Below are positions 1-7,697 of a stretch of 64,000 nucleotides of DNA, piece after piece. The position numbers and the translations under genes are program-made. The DNA lies in assembly GCA_963754955.1 (NCBI GenBank), contig CAVWHY010000001.1, positions 248,001 through 312,000 on the forward strand, given 5' to 3'. The notes below the pieces were generated by a model. It was not told where the DNA came from. It made no database searches and worked only from the letters and a program-made list of their open reading frames with translations. Source of the DNA: CAVQJU01 sp963754955. GTDB lineage: Bacteria > Acidobacteriota > Vicinamibacteria > Vicinamibacterales > CAVVIG01. The stretch's first letter is position 1, and every line of letters begins with the position of its first letter.

Positions 1-6
1 CGACTG

Positions 7-1524
7 TTACGCCACCGGCTTCACGGTGACGAACACGCTGTGGCCCTCGCGCTCGACCAGCAGCAGCACCGGACGATCCGTCGTCTTCCGAACGGCCGCG
101 CGAAGGTCGTCGGCCGACTGCACCGCCTGCCGGTTCACCTCGAGGATCACGTCACCTTCCTGGAGCCCCGCCTCGGCGGCGCGGCTATCTGGATTCACCT
201 GGGTGATCACGAGGCCCTTGGCGTTGCGCTCGACCCCGATGCCCAGCGCGCCCTTGTCCGCGCTCGCGGGCTCGTCGTTGTTGCGGGCCGCCCGCTTGCT
301 GACTTCCGCCTCGTCGAGCTTGACGGAGACCGTTTTCTCGCCGCCGTCGCGAATGATCCCGACCGTGGCATTCGACCCGGGCTGCGCGTCAGCCACATGG
401 TTGCGGAGGCTGTTGAAGTCGCTGACGGTCTGTCCGTTGAAGGACTGGATCACGTCGCCGCGTTTCAGCCCCGCGCGGTCCGCCGCGCTGTCCGGCGTCA
501 CCTTGCTGATGATGGCGCCGCCCACGTGCTTGAGGCCGAGGCTGGCCGCAAGGTCCGACGTCACGGGCTGCACTTCCACGCCGAGCTGCGCGCGACGGAC
601 GCGGCCCTCCTTACGCAGGTCGTCCACGACGCGGCGCGCCATATTCGACGGAATCGCGAAGCCGATGCCGATGTTCGCATCGACCGGCGACAGCATCTCG
701 GCGTTGATGCCGATCACTTCGCCCTTCGTGTTCACCAGGGCGCCGCCCGAGTTGCCGTGGTTGATCGGCGCATCGGTCTGCAGGAAGTCCTGGTAGCTGC
801 GGTTGCCGTCGCTATCGCCCGAGCCGGTCGACCGGCCCTTCGCACTCACGATCCCCATCGTCACGGTCTGGCCGACGCCAAGGGGATTGCCGATCGCGAG
901 CACGACGTCGCCAATCTGCGCGTTATCGGAGTTGCCGAGGGGCGCCGACTGCAGCCCCGTGGCATTCACCTTCACAAGCGCGAGATCGCTCGGCTTGTCG
1001 GTGCCGATGACCTTTCCTTCGAGCGTCCGGCCATCAGACAGATCGATGTGAATCGCGTCCGCCCCTTCGACAACGTGGTTGTTCGTCAGGATGTAGCCGT
1101 CGCTCGTCATGACTACGCCGGACCCGAGGCCACGCTGACGGAAGGTCCGGGGTACGGCACGCTGACGACGCGGTCCGCGGCCGTTGTCGCCCTCGTCCTC
1201 ACCGAAGAACCGACGGAAGAAGTCATCGCCCTCGAACTGCGTGGGCGAGATCTTGGCTTTACCTTCGACTCGGATCGTCACGACGGCGGGCGCCACGGTC
1301 TTGACGACGTCGGCGTACGAATCGCGTGCACCTGGAATCCGGCCGGCCACAGCCGACTGCTGACTGCCGACTGCTGACTGCTGACTGCTGACCGCCGACT
1401 CGCGGCTGCCAGGGGTTGAGAGTTGACTGGTCGCGCCCAGGTTGTGCCAAGCGGCACCGCTGATCAGAACCGCCGCGGCCACCGCCGCCAGGCCGCTTCG
1501 AATGCTGAAACTTCGCTTACCCAT
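7..1524 (-). CDS. htrA: HtrA/DegQ-family periplasmic serine protease with two PDZ domains
   Basis: A 505-residue trypsin-fold protease expected to degrade or refold damaged envelope proteins. Residues 1-30 form a signal or anchor segment (positively charged start, then an alanine-rich hydrophobic stretch). The catalytic triad is visible as His150 (TNNHVVEG), Asp180 (SDLALVKV) and Ser259 (GNSGGAL). PDZ1 spans about 315-400 and PDZ2 about 425-505, the usual DegP/DegQ order and length. The odd part is residues 42-58, a seven-residue repeat (SAVSSQQ, SAVGSQQ, SAV) encoded by an in-frame 7-nt tandem DNA array between the signal segment and the protease domain. It runs away from the window edge. 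The two-component genes upstream on the same strand could control it, but nothing in the sequence shows this. Confidence 0.95.
   Translation of the reverse strand: MGKRSFSIRSGLAAVAAAVLISGAAWHNLGATSQLSTPGSRESAVSSQQSAVGSQQSAVAGRIPGARDSYADVVKTVAPAVVTIRVEGKAKISPTQFEGDDFFRRFFGEDEGDNGRGPRRQRAVPRTFRQRGLGSGVVMTSDGYILTNNHVVEGADAIHIDLSDGRTLEGKVIGTDKPSDLALVKVNATGLQSAPLGNSDNAQIGDVVLAIGNPLGVGQTVTMGIVSAKGRSTGSGDSDGNRSYQDFLQTDAPINHGNSGGALVNTKGEVIGINAEMLSPVDANIGIGFAIPSNMARRVVDDLRKEGRVRRAQLGVEVQPVTSDLAASLGLKHVGGAIISKVTPDSAADRAGLKRGDVIQSFNGQTVSDFNSLRNHVADAQPGSNATVGIIRDGGEKTVSVKLDEAEVSKRAARNNDEPASADKGALGIGVERNAKGLVITQVNPDSRAAEAGLQEGDVILEVNRQAVQSADDLRAAVRKTTDRPVLLLVEREGHSVFVTVKPVA
1352..1400. repeat. Heptamer array, seven units of GCYGACT, inside htrA
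   Basis: Seven consecutive 7-nt units on the + strand: GCCGACT, GCTGACT, GCCGACT, GCTGACT, GCTGACT, GCTGACC, GCCGACT. Because 7 and 3 are coprime, a 7-nt array reads as a 7-residue peptide repeat. Here that is the SAV-x-SQQ linker of HtrA. The same unit recurs at 3700-3720 between two other genes. Confidence 0.93.
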
Positions 1525-1618
1525 GGTGGTGTTTCCGTCCTTTCAGAAAAATGACTTCTGAATCATTAGACGGCACCCCACCTGTCAGGGACGTGACGGA
1601 AGGATTACAAAGAAGAAA

Positions 1619-1660
1619 GGTTCAGGGTTCAGCGTTCAGGGTTCAAGGTTCAGGGTTCGG
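1619..1660. repeat. Heptamer array, six units of GGTTCAG, overlapping the kinase stop codon
   Basis: Six 7-nt units with consensus GGTTCAG and single-base variants. The array lies between htrA and the sensor kinase and overlaps the 3' end of the kinase gene. The last codons (Glu-Pro-stop) of the kinase are read from the reverse complement of the repeat. The same unit in reverse orientation occurs at 33920-33954. Confidence 0.9.
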
Positions 1661-2975
1661 GCTGCAAGGACACCGTAAACGTCGCGCCACGGCCGGGTTG
1701 ACTGTCGACGCTGACAGTGCCACCGTGAGCCTCGACGATGGCCTTGACGAGGCTCAGGCCCAGGCCGAGGCCGCGTTCGGTCCGGCTGCGGTCGCCGCGG
1801 AACAGGCGATCCCAGATGCGAGGCCGCTCGTCGGCCGGGATACCCATCCCGGTGTCGCTGACTCTGAGGACGGCGCGGCCCTCCTCGCGGTTGGCTGACA
1901 TCTCAACGCGGCCGCCGGGCGGCGTGTACTTGATCGCGTTGTCGAGAAGGTTGGCCGCCACCTGCTCCAGCCTGGTGCGATCGACGCTCACGTGGACCCC
2001 GTCATCCGCGCGCGCCGACAGCGTGACCCCCTTCGCGTCGGCGGTATCCCGATACAGATCGACGGCCCGCTCGACAATGTCGGAGAGCGCCACGGGCTCG
2101 CGCCTGAGGGGCATCGCCCCGCTCTCCGCTTCGGTGATGTCCATCAGCGTCGTGAGCATGACGAGCACGCGATCGGCTTCCTCCACGCAGTCGGCCAGCG
2201 CTTCGCGGTAGCGGCCGATGTCGGGCGGACCGGCAAGCGCGAGCTCCGCCGACCCGCGCAGCCGCGTCATCGGCGTCCGCAGATCGTGCGACACGTTGTC
2301 GAGCGCGCCGCGCATGCCCGTGACGAGGCCCTCGATCTTGTCGAGCATGGCGTTGAACAGCGCCGACAGCTCGCCGATGGCGTCACGATGTTCGGCGATG
2401 GGCACCCGGCTGTCAGTGCGGCCGGTCGCGATGATGCGCTGCACGGCCTCGGTGAGCTGGCGGATGGGTTTCACGGCGGTTTGCGTGGCGATGACGCCGC
2501 CCGTCAAGGCGACGAGCACCACCGAGAGCGTCACCAGCCCGAGGGCGGCGCGGAAGCGCGCGAGCAGATCGTCGCGCGCCTCGGTGCTCTTCCCCACCTG
2601 TACCAGCGTCCCGTCGGCGAGCCGGATGGATCCCGTCTCGAGCGACGCGACATCCCAGCCTTGCGGCTGGCTCAGGACAATCGCCTCGGCGCCGCGGTCG
2701 ACGACGCGCACGAACAGCCGTTCGGGCGCCGTCTGCTGCTCCGCCTGCACGGTTGCGGCGAGCGCGTCCAGCCCGCCGCGATCGTACGCTGTCGCGTACA
2801 GGCCCAGCTTGCTGTCGATGAGCTGACGATCGCGCTGGGCAAGCGACGCCGACGCGAGCAAGTACGTCAGCGTCACGATGGCCATCGAGCCGGCTACGAA
2901 CAGCGTCGCATACCAGACGCCGATGCGCAGCCCGTACACGAGCGGACGCCCGTCGCGCTCAGGCGCGGAGGACAT
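1650..2975 (-). CDS. Sensor histidine kinase, OmpR-partner type (HAMP-HisKA-HATPase_c)
   Basis: A 441-residue membrane kinase. TM1 is around residues 20-43 and TM2 around 145-167, with a sensor loop of about 100 residues between them, expected to be periplasmic. HAMP follows at roughly 168-220. The phosphoacceptor motif is in NVSHDLRTPMTRL, the N-box is LLDNAIKYTPPGG, and the G-boxes are DTGMGIPADE and GLGLGLSLV. It starts inside the end of the response regulator gene (17-nt overlap), so the two are translationally coupled. Its stop codon lies inside a heptamer array. The signal sensed cannot be read from the sequence. Confidence 0.94.
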   Translation of the reverse strand: MSSAPERDGRPLVYGLRIGVWYATLFVAGSMAIVTLTYLLASASLAQRDRQLIDSKLGLYATAYDRGGLDALAATVQAEQQTAPERLFVRVVDRGAEAIVLSQPQGWDVASLETGSIRLADGTLVQVGKSTEARDDLLARFRAALGLVTLSVVLVALTGGVIATQTAVKPIRQLTEAVQRIIATGRTDSRVPIAEHRDAIGELSALFNAMLDKIEGLVTGMRGALDNVSHDLRTPMTRLRGSAELALAGPPDIGRYREALADCVEEADRVLVMLTTLMDITEAESGAMPLRREPVALSDIVERAVDLYRDTADAKGVTLSARADDGVHVSVDRTRLEQVAANLLDNAIKYTPPGGRVEMSANREEGRAVLRVSDTGMGIPADERPRIWDRLFRGDRSRTERGLGLGLSLVKAIVEAHGGTVSVDSQPGRGATFTVSLQPEP

Positions 2976-3630
2976 ACCCCACCCCTCGCACGGTGTGAAT
3001 CAGTTTCGGTTCGAAGGCGCGATCGATCTTGTCCCGCAGGCGGCTGACGAGGACGTCCACGATGTTGGTCTGCGGATCGAAGTTGTACTCCCACACGTGG
3101 GAGAGGATCATCGTCTTCGACACGACCTTGCCGGCGTTGCGCATCAGGTATTCGAGCAGCGCGAACTCGCGCGGGCGCAGATCGACCACGGTCCCGGCGC
3201 GCGTCACCCGGCGCGAGAGAAGATCCATCACGAGATCCTCGACGGTGAGCGTCGTCGGCTCGGGCGTCCGGGAGGCCCGCCTGACCAGCGCCTGTACACG
3301 CGCCAGGAGCTCGGCGAATGCAAACGGCTTGGTCAGGTAGTCGTCCCCGCCGGCCTGCAGTCCCCGCACGCGATCGTCCACCGAGCGCTTCGCGCTGAGA
3401 ATCAGGACTGGCGTCATCACGCCCTTCCGGCGAAGCTCTTCGATCACCGACAGGCCGTCGCGCCTCGGCAGCATCACGTCCACGACGGCCACGTCGTACG
3501 TCTGCGCGAGGGCGACGTCGAGCCCTTCGGCGCCGTCGGCCGCGCGGTCGACCGCGAACCCTGCCTCGCGCAGTCCGCGCGCGACAAAATCCGCAATCGT
3601 GTCGTCGTCTTCGATGAGCAGCGCGTGCAC
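2959..3630 (-). CDS. OmpR/PhoB-family response regulator
   Basis: A 223-residue two-domain regulator. The N-terminal receiver has acidic residues EDDD near the start, phosphoacceptor Asp in VVDVMLPRRDG (about residue 51) and Lys in LTKPFAF. The C-terminal winged helix carries LRPREFALLEYLMRNAGKVVSKTMILSHVW and the VDVLVSRLRDKID recognition segment. It is first in an operon with the overlapping kinase. The start is GTG at 3630. The nearest Shine-Dalgarno-like stretch (AAGGA) falls inside the GGTCC heptamer array that abuts the gene, so the repeat may supply the ribosome-binding site. Confidence 0.95.
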   Translation of the reverse strand: MHALLIEDDDTIADFVARGLREAGFAVDRAADGAEGLDVALAQTYDVAVVDVMLPRRDGLSVIEELRRKGVMTPVLILSAKRSVDDRVRGLQAGGDDYLTKPFAFAELLARVQALVRRASRTPEPTTLTVEDLVMDLLSRRVTRAGTVVDLRPREFALLEYLMRNAGKVVSKTMILSHVWEYNFDPQTNIVDVLVSRLRDKIDRAFEPKLIHTVRGVGYVLRA

Positions 3631-3631
3631 T

Positions 3632-3690
3632 CTCTGGTCCTTGGTCCGTCAGTACTTCGTACCTGGTCCGTCCCTGGTCCTTGGTCCGTA
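3632..3690. repeat. Degenerate GGTCC heptamer array upstream of the response regulator
   Basis: Two blocks (3632-3648 and 3661-3690) of variants of CTTGGTC/CTGGTCC with a mainly 7-nt spacing, separated by a short unrelated stretch. The array begins directly beside the GTG start of the response regulator. Confidence 0.75.
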
Positions 3691-3699
3691 TCCAGCACC

Positions 3700-3727
3700 G
3701 CCGACTGCCGACTGCCGACTGCGACTG
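3700..3727. repeat. Heptamer array GCCGACT, three perfect units
   Basis: Three perfect GCCGACT units followed by GCGACTG, just downstream of the OYE-family gene. The unit is the same as in the htrA coding array at 1352-1400. It lies next to a second, different heptamer family at 3632-3690. Confidence 0.88.
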
Positions 3728-3740
3728 CAGACGGTTCCCG

Positions 3741-4838
3741 CTAGCCGAGCGGCTCGCGGGCCGGGCTGCCGGGCGGCGCCGCGCGCAGGTACTGCTTCGG
3801 CCACGGCACCGTCCGCTCGAGCTCCGCGGCGGCGCGCAGGGGCCAGTACGGGTCGCGCAGCAGCTCCCGCGCGAGCAGGACGCAGTCGGCCTGTCCGCTC
3901 GCGACGATCTCGTCTGCCTGCCGCGCCGAGGTGATCAGGCCGACCGCTCCCGTCGCCACACCCGCCTCACGGCGGATGCGCTCCGCGAACGGCACCTGAT
4001 AGCCCGGCTGGACGGGAATCGTCGCGGCGGCGACGTTGCCTCCCGACGAGCAATCGATCAGATCAACGCCTCGCGCTCGCAGCGTCCGGGCCAGATCCAC
4101 CGATTGCTCAATGTCCCATCCGCCGCCGGTCCAGTCAGTGGCGGAGATGCGGACGAACACCGGACGACCGTCGGGCCACACCTGCCGCACGGCGTCGACC
4201 ACCTCCACGCACAGCCGGATGCGATTCGCAAACGAACCGCCGTACTGATCGGTACGTGTGTTGCTGAGAGGAGACAGGAACTCATGGAGCAGATACCCGT
4301 GCGCCGCGTGAACCTCGACGACGTCGAAGCCGGCATCGAGGGCGCGGCGGGCGGCGGCCGCAAACGCCGAAACGATCGTGGCGAGATCGGCCGCCGACAG
4401 GGCGACCGGCCGCGGGTAAGCGTCGGAAAATGGCTCGGCCGTGGGGCCCGCAACCTGCCATCCGCCATCCGATTCCGGCACGGCCCTCATCCGGCCGTCC
4501 CATGGCACCGACGTGCTGGCCTTCCGGCCCGCATGCGCCAGTTGAATGGCCGCGGCGCTTCCCTGCGATCGGACAAAACGTACGATCCGTGCCAGACCTT
4601 CGATGTGGCGGTCGCTCCAGATTCCCAGGTCCGCCGGAGAGATACGGCCTTGCGCCGTCACCGCCGTGGCCTCGGTCATGGTCAGCGCGGCGCCGCCCGC
4701 CGCGCGCGATCCCAGGTGCACGAGGTGCCAGTCATTTGCGAACCCATCGTCACTCGAGTATTCGCACATGGGCGAGACGAAAACGCGGTTGGCCAGCGTC
4801 AGGCCCCGGAGAGTGATCGGATCGAACAGGTGCGGCAT
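3741..4838 (-). CDS. NADH:flavin oxidoreductase, old yellow enzyme family (YqjM-like)
   Basis: A TIM-barrel FMN enzyme expected to reduce activated alkenes with NAD(P)H. The start is set at MPHLFDPITLRGLTLANRV, three codons inside the longest frame, because the family begins this way. Visible family features are the VSPMCEYSS segment with the YqjM-type cysteine, QLAHAGRKAS, the substrate-binding HAAHGYLLHEFLSPLSNTRTDQYGGS block around residues 170-195, and VRISATDW. About 365 residues, the normal length. It is divergent from the efflux operon at 5006 and may take part in quinone or electrophile detoxification, which is inference only. Confidence 0.93.
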   Translation of the reverse strand: MPHLFDPITLRGLTLANRVFVSPMCEYSSDDGFANDWHLVHLGSRAAGGAALTMTEATAVTAQGRISPADLGIWSDRHIEGLARIVRFVRSQGSAAAIQLAHAGRKASTSVPWDGRMRAVPESDGGWQVAGPTAEPFSDAYPRPVALSAADLATIVSAFAAAARRALDAGFDVVEVHAAHGYLLHEFLSPLSNTRTDQYGGSFANRIRLCVEVVDAVRQVWPDGRPVFVRISATDWTGGGWDIEQSVDLARTLRARGVDLIDCSSGGNVAAATIPVQPGYQVPFAERIRREAGVATGAVGLITSARQADEIVASGQADCVLLARELLRDPYWPLRAAAELERTVPWPKQYLRAAPPGSPAREPLG

Positions 4839-5005
4839 GGCCACCATTCTCGCCTGAAAGCGCGGGCGTGTTACGCTCAGATACCGACCTCTGCTCGGCC
4901 ACGTCGGGGGCGGCGTGCGACCACCACCAGCGTGCGCGTCTTTCTTTCCACGTCATCGGGATTTGTGTCATGACCCCTTTAAAAAATATCAAGGAGAGGT
5001 CGGCG

Positions 5006-6418
5006 GTGAGAGCCGTCGGCCTGGCGGCGCTCGTGCTGTTCGCGCCTGCCATCAGCCTGGCTCAGATGGCCGCACAGGAGACGGCGGCCCGCCCGCAGGG
5101 CGTGAACACGTCGCCGTTTCTCGGCGGCGTGCCGACCGGAACGCCGACCGCGGAGCCGGTCGCGGTCTCCATCGTCGACGCGATTAACCGGTCGCTCGAG
5201 CACAACCTCGGCCTGCTCCTGTCGGAGAACGGCATGGGCCGCGCCGCGGGCCTGCAGAAACAGGCGATGAGCGGTCTGCTGCCCAACATCCGCGGATATG
5301 TCTCGGAGTCGCGCCAGGTCGTCAACCTTGCCGCGTACGGCTTTCCGTTGCCAGAGGGAATCCCTCCCATCGTTGGGCCGTTCAACCTGTTCGACGCGCG
5401 CGTTTCGCTGTCGCAGGCGGTCCTGGATTTTCATGCGTTGAACGACAACCGGGCGGAACAGCACAATGTCACGGCCGCAGAGCACAGCTACAAGAGCGCG
5501 CGCGACCTGGTGGTGCTGGTCGCCGCCAACGCCTACCTGCAGGCGCTGGCGTCTTCGGCGCGCGCAGACGCGGCACGGGCGCAGGGCGACACGGCGCAGG
5601 CCCTCTACAATCAGACGACGAACCTCCGCCAGGCCGGCATCGTCGCCGGGATCGACGTTCTGCGCGCTGAAGTACAGCTCAGCACCGAGCGGCAGCGCAT
5701 CACATCCACACGCAACGAGTTCGAAAAGGCGAAGCTCCAGCTCGCGCGTGTCATGGGCCTGCCGGTCGGACAGCAGTTCACGCTCGTCAGCGAGCTGCCG
5801 ACCGTGCCAAATCCCACTCTGTCGTTCGAAGACGCGCTCGAACGCGCGTACAAATCGCGTCCCGACTACCAGGCAGCGCTCGAACGGGTGCAGGCCGCGG
5901 AATCCGCGCGCGCGGCCGTCGAGGGTGAGGGGCTGCCGTCGATACGCGTGAACGCCGACTACGGCGACATCGGGCTGAGCGTGCCGAACTCCCATTACAC
6001 GTACGCGATTGCCGGCGTGGTGAACGTCCCGATTTTCCAGGGCGGACGCGTCAAGGGGCGCCTGCTCGCCGCTGACGCCGAACTCCGCAGCCGGCGCGCG
6101 GAGGCGGACGACCTCCGGGCCAGCATCTATTACGACCTCAAAACGGCGTTCCTCGATCTCGAAGCGAGCAACGAACAGCTGCAGGTGGCCACGCGCGCGC
6201 GTGAGGTGGCCACGGCAGCGCTGGCGCAGTCGCGCGACCGCCTGGCTGCCGGCGTCGCCAACAACATCGAAGTAATTCAGGCGCAGGAAGCGGTGAGCGT
6301 CGCCAACGAACGCTACATCACGGCGCTGTACCTGAACGGCGTCGGGAAGGCCGTGCTCGCCCGGGATCTTGGAGGAGCGGAGCAGGCCGTTCGACAGTAC
6401 CTCGGAGGCGCACGCTGA
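5006..6418 (+). CDS. TolC-family outer membrane efflux protein
   Basis: Outer-membrane channel of a tripartite exporter. The chosen start is GTG at 5006: it follows AAGGAGAGG at 4991-4999 with good spacing and gives a clean signal peptide (RAVGLAALVLFAPAISLAQ). An ATG at 4970 and an upstream frame to 4868 would add a poor, unconserved leader. The mature protein shows the two-fold OEP repeat: long alpha-helical stretches rich in Ala, Gln and Arg around 150-230 and 350-450, with RVSLSQAVLDFHALND and NVPIFQGGRVKGRL at equivalent points. Its stop overlaps the emrA-type start by one base, so the three efflux genes form an operon. Confidence 0.93.
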   Translation: MRAVGLAALVLFAPAISLAQMAAQETAARPQGVNTSPFLGGVPTGTPTAEPVAVSIVDAINRSLEHNLGLLLSENGMGRAAGLQKQAMSGLLPNIRGYVSESRQVVNLAAYGFPLPEGIPPIVGPFNLFDARVSLSQAVLDFHALNDNRAEQHNVTAAEHSYKSARDLVVLVAANAYLQALASSARADAARAQGDTAQALYNQTTNLRQAGIVAGIDVLRAEVQLSTERQRITSTRNEFEKAKLQLARVMGLPVGQQFTLVSELPTVPNPTLSFEDALERAYKSRPDYQAALERVQAAESARAAVEGEGLPSIRVNADYGDIGLSVPNSHYTYAIAGVVNVPIFQGGRVKGRLLAADAELRSRRAEADDLRASIYYDLKTAFLDLEASNEQLQVATRAREVATAALAQSRDRLAAGVANNIEVIQAQEAVSVANERYITALYLNGVGKAVLARDLGGAEQAVRQYLGGAR

Positions 6419-7647
6419 TGGCCGAGCAGGCAGCGGGTTGGACTGGACAGCCACGATTTCGCATTCTGATTGGCGTTGTCATCGCGATGATCATCGGGGT
6501 CGGCGTATGGCTGTACCGCACGGCCGGGCGTGAAACGACGGACGATGCCCAGGTCGACGCGCACGTGGCGCAGATTTCCGCACGTGTGGGCGGAACGGTT
6601 CTGCGCGTGCTCGTGAAGGACAACCAGCAAACGGATGAAGGCGGAACGCTGGTCGAAATCGATCCGCGCGACTATGAGATCGCCGTTGAGCGCGCGCGGG
6701 CCGAACTGCTGGATGCGGAAGCCGCCGCCAAGGCCGCCCGAAGCAACGTCCCGATCACGACGACGACGGCGGCCGGCGGCGTGACGAACGCGCAAAGCGC
6801 CATCGAACAGGCGAACGCATCGATCGACGAGGCCGAAAAAGGCGTCGAAGCCGCGCGGGCGCGGCTGGCCGCCGCCTCGTCGCGGGTCCGCGAAACCGAG
6901 GCCAACGCCACCAGATCGGCTCGCGACGTCGAACGCCTGAAGGGCCTGCTCGCCAAGGACGAGGTCTCGCAGCAGCAGTACGACACAGCGGTGGCCACCG
7001 CCGAAAGCCAGCGCGCATCGGTGGACGCAGCCAAGAGCCAGGTGGTCGAAGCCGAGACAGGTATTCGAGCCGCTGAAAGCCGCCTCGTGCAGGCGCGCAC
7101 CGGCGTGAAGACCGCCGAAGCCGGGCTGCGGACCGCCCAGACGGCGCCCCAGCAGATCTCGGCCATCGAGGCGCGCGCGGCCGCCGCCGAGGCGCACGCC
7201 CAGCAGATGCGGGCGATGCTTGCCCAGGCCGAGTTGAACCTGCAGCACGCGACCGTCAAGGCACCCGTCAAGGGCATCATCAGCCGCAAGACAGTCGAGG
7301 TCGGACAGAACGTTCAGCCGGGCCAGCCGTTGATGGCGATCATCGCGCTCGACGAAGTGTGGGTAACGGCCAATTTCAAGGAGACGCAGTTGCAGCACAT
7401 GCGCGCCGGCCAGCGTGCAACGCTGAAGGTGGACGCCGTCGACGGACGCGAGTTCAACGGGCACGTCGAGAGCATCGCCGCGGCGACGGGCGCGCGTTTC
7501 AGCCTGCTGCCGCCGGAAAACGCGACCGGCAACTTCGTCAAGGTCGTGCAGCGCGTGCCCGTCAAGATCGTGCTGGATCCGGGCCAGGATCCGGAGCACG
7601 TGCTGCGCCCGGGGCTGTCGGTCGAGCCCACGATATATACAAAGTAG
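6418..7647 (+). CDS. emrA: HlyD/EmrA-family membrane fusion protein
   Basis: Periplasmic adaptor (409 residues) joining the inner-membrane MFS pump to TolC. A single N-terminal TM helix (about 17-36, RILIGVVIAMIIGVGVWLY) is followed by the TTDDAQVDAHVAQISARVGG lipoyl half-motif. A long Ala/Glu-rich coiled coil covers about 75-265. The second lipoyl half is HATVKAPVKGIISRKTVEVGQ, and a beta-barrel follows with VWVTANFKETQLQHMRAGQ. The length is typical of EmrA. It is located between tolC-like and emrB-like genes. Its TAG stop forms the first base of a heptamer array that separates it from emrB. Confidence 0.94.
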   Translation: MAEQAAGWTGQPRFRILIGVVIAMIIGVGVWLYRTAGRETTDDAQVDAHVAQISARVGGTVLRVLVKDNQQTDEGGTLVEIDPRDYEIAVERARAELLDAEAAAKAARSNVPITTTTAAGGVTNAQSAIEQANASIDEAEKGVEAARARLAAASSRVRETEANATRSARDVERLKGLLAKDEVSQQQYDTAVATAESQRASVDAAKSQVVEAETGIRAAESRLVQARTGVKTAEAGLRTAQTAPQQISAIEARAAAAEAHAQQMRAMLAQAELNLQHATVKAPVKGIISRKTVEVGQNVQPGQPLMAIIALDEVWVTANFKETQLQHMRAGQRATLKVDAVDGREFNGHVESIAAATGARFSLLPPENATGNFVKVVQRVPVKIVLDPGQDPEHVLRPGLSVEPTIYTK

Positions 7648-7681
7648 GGGCTGGGGACTTGGGGCTGGGGGCTGGGGGTGA
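7647..7681. repeat. Heptamer array, about five units of GGGGCTG, between emrA and emrB
   Basis: Units GGGGCTG, GGGACTT, GGGGCTG, GGGGCTG, GGGGTGA. The array starts at the last base of the emrA stop codon and fills most of the emrA-emrB gap, leaving 16 nt before the emrB ATG. Confidence 0.88.
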
Positions 7682-7697
7682 GGCCCTCGCGACATCC

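Noticed and set aside
4979..6454. Long 491-residue antisense frame over the tolC-like gene
   Set aside because: The opposite strand has clear TolC-family coding. Long antisense frames are expected at this GC content.
7359..7697. N-terminal extension of emrB
   Set aside because: The region is the emrA 3' end in another frame plus the heptamer array. MTDQQRQINPWLIAI at 7698 is the conserved start.
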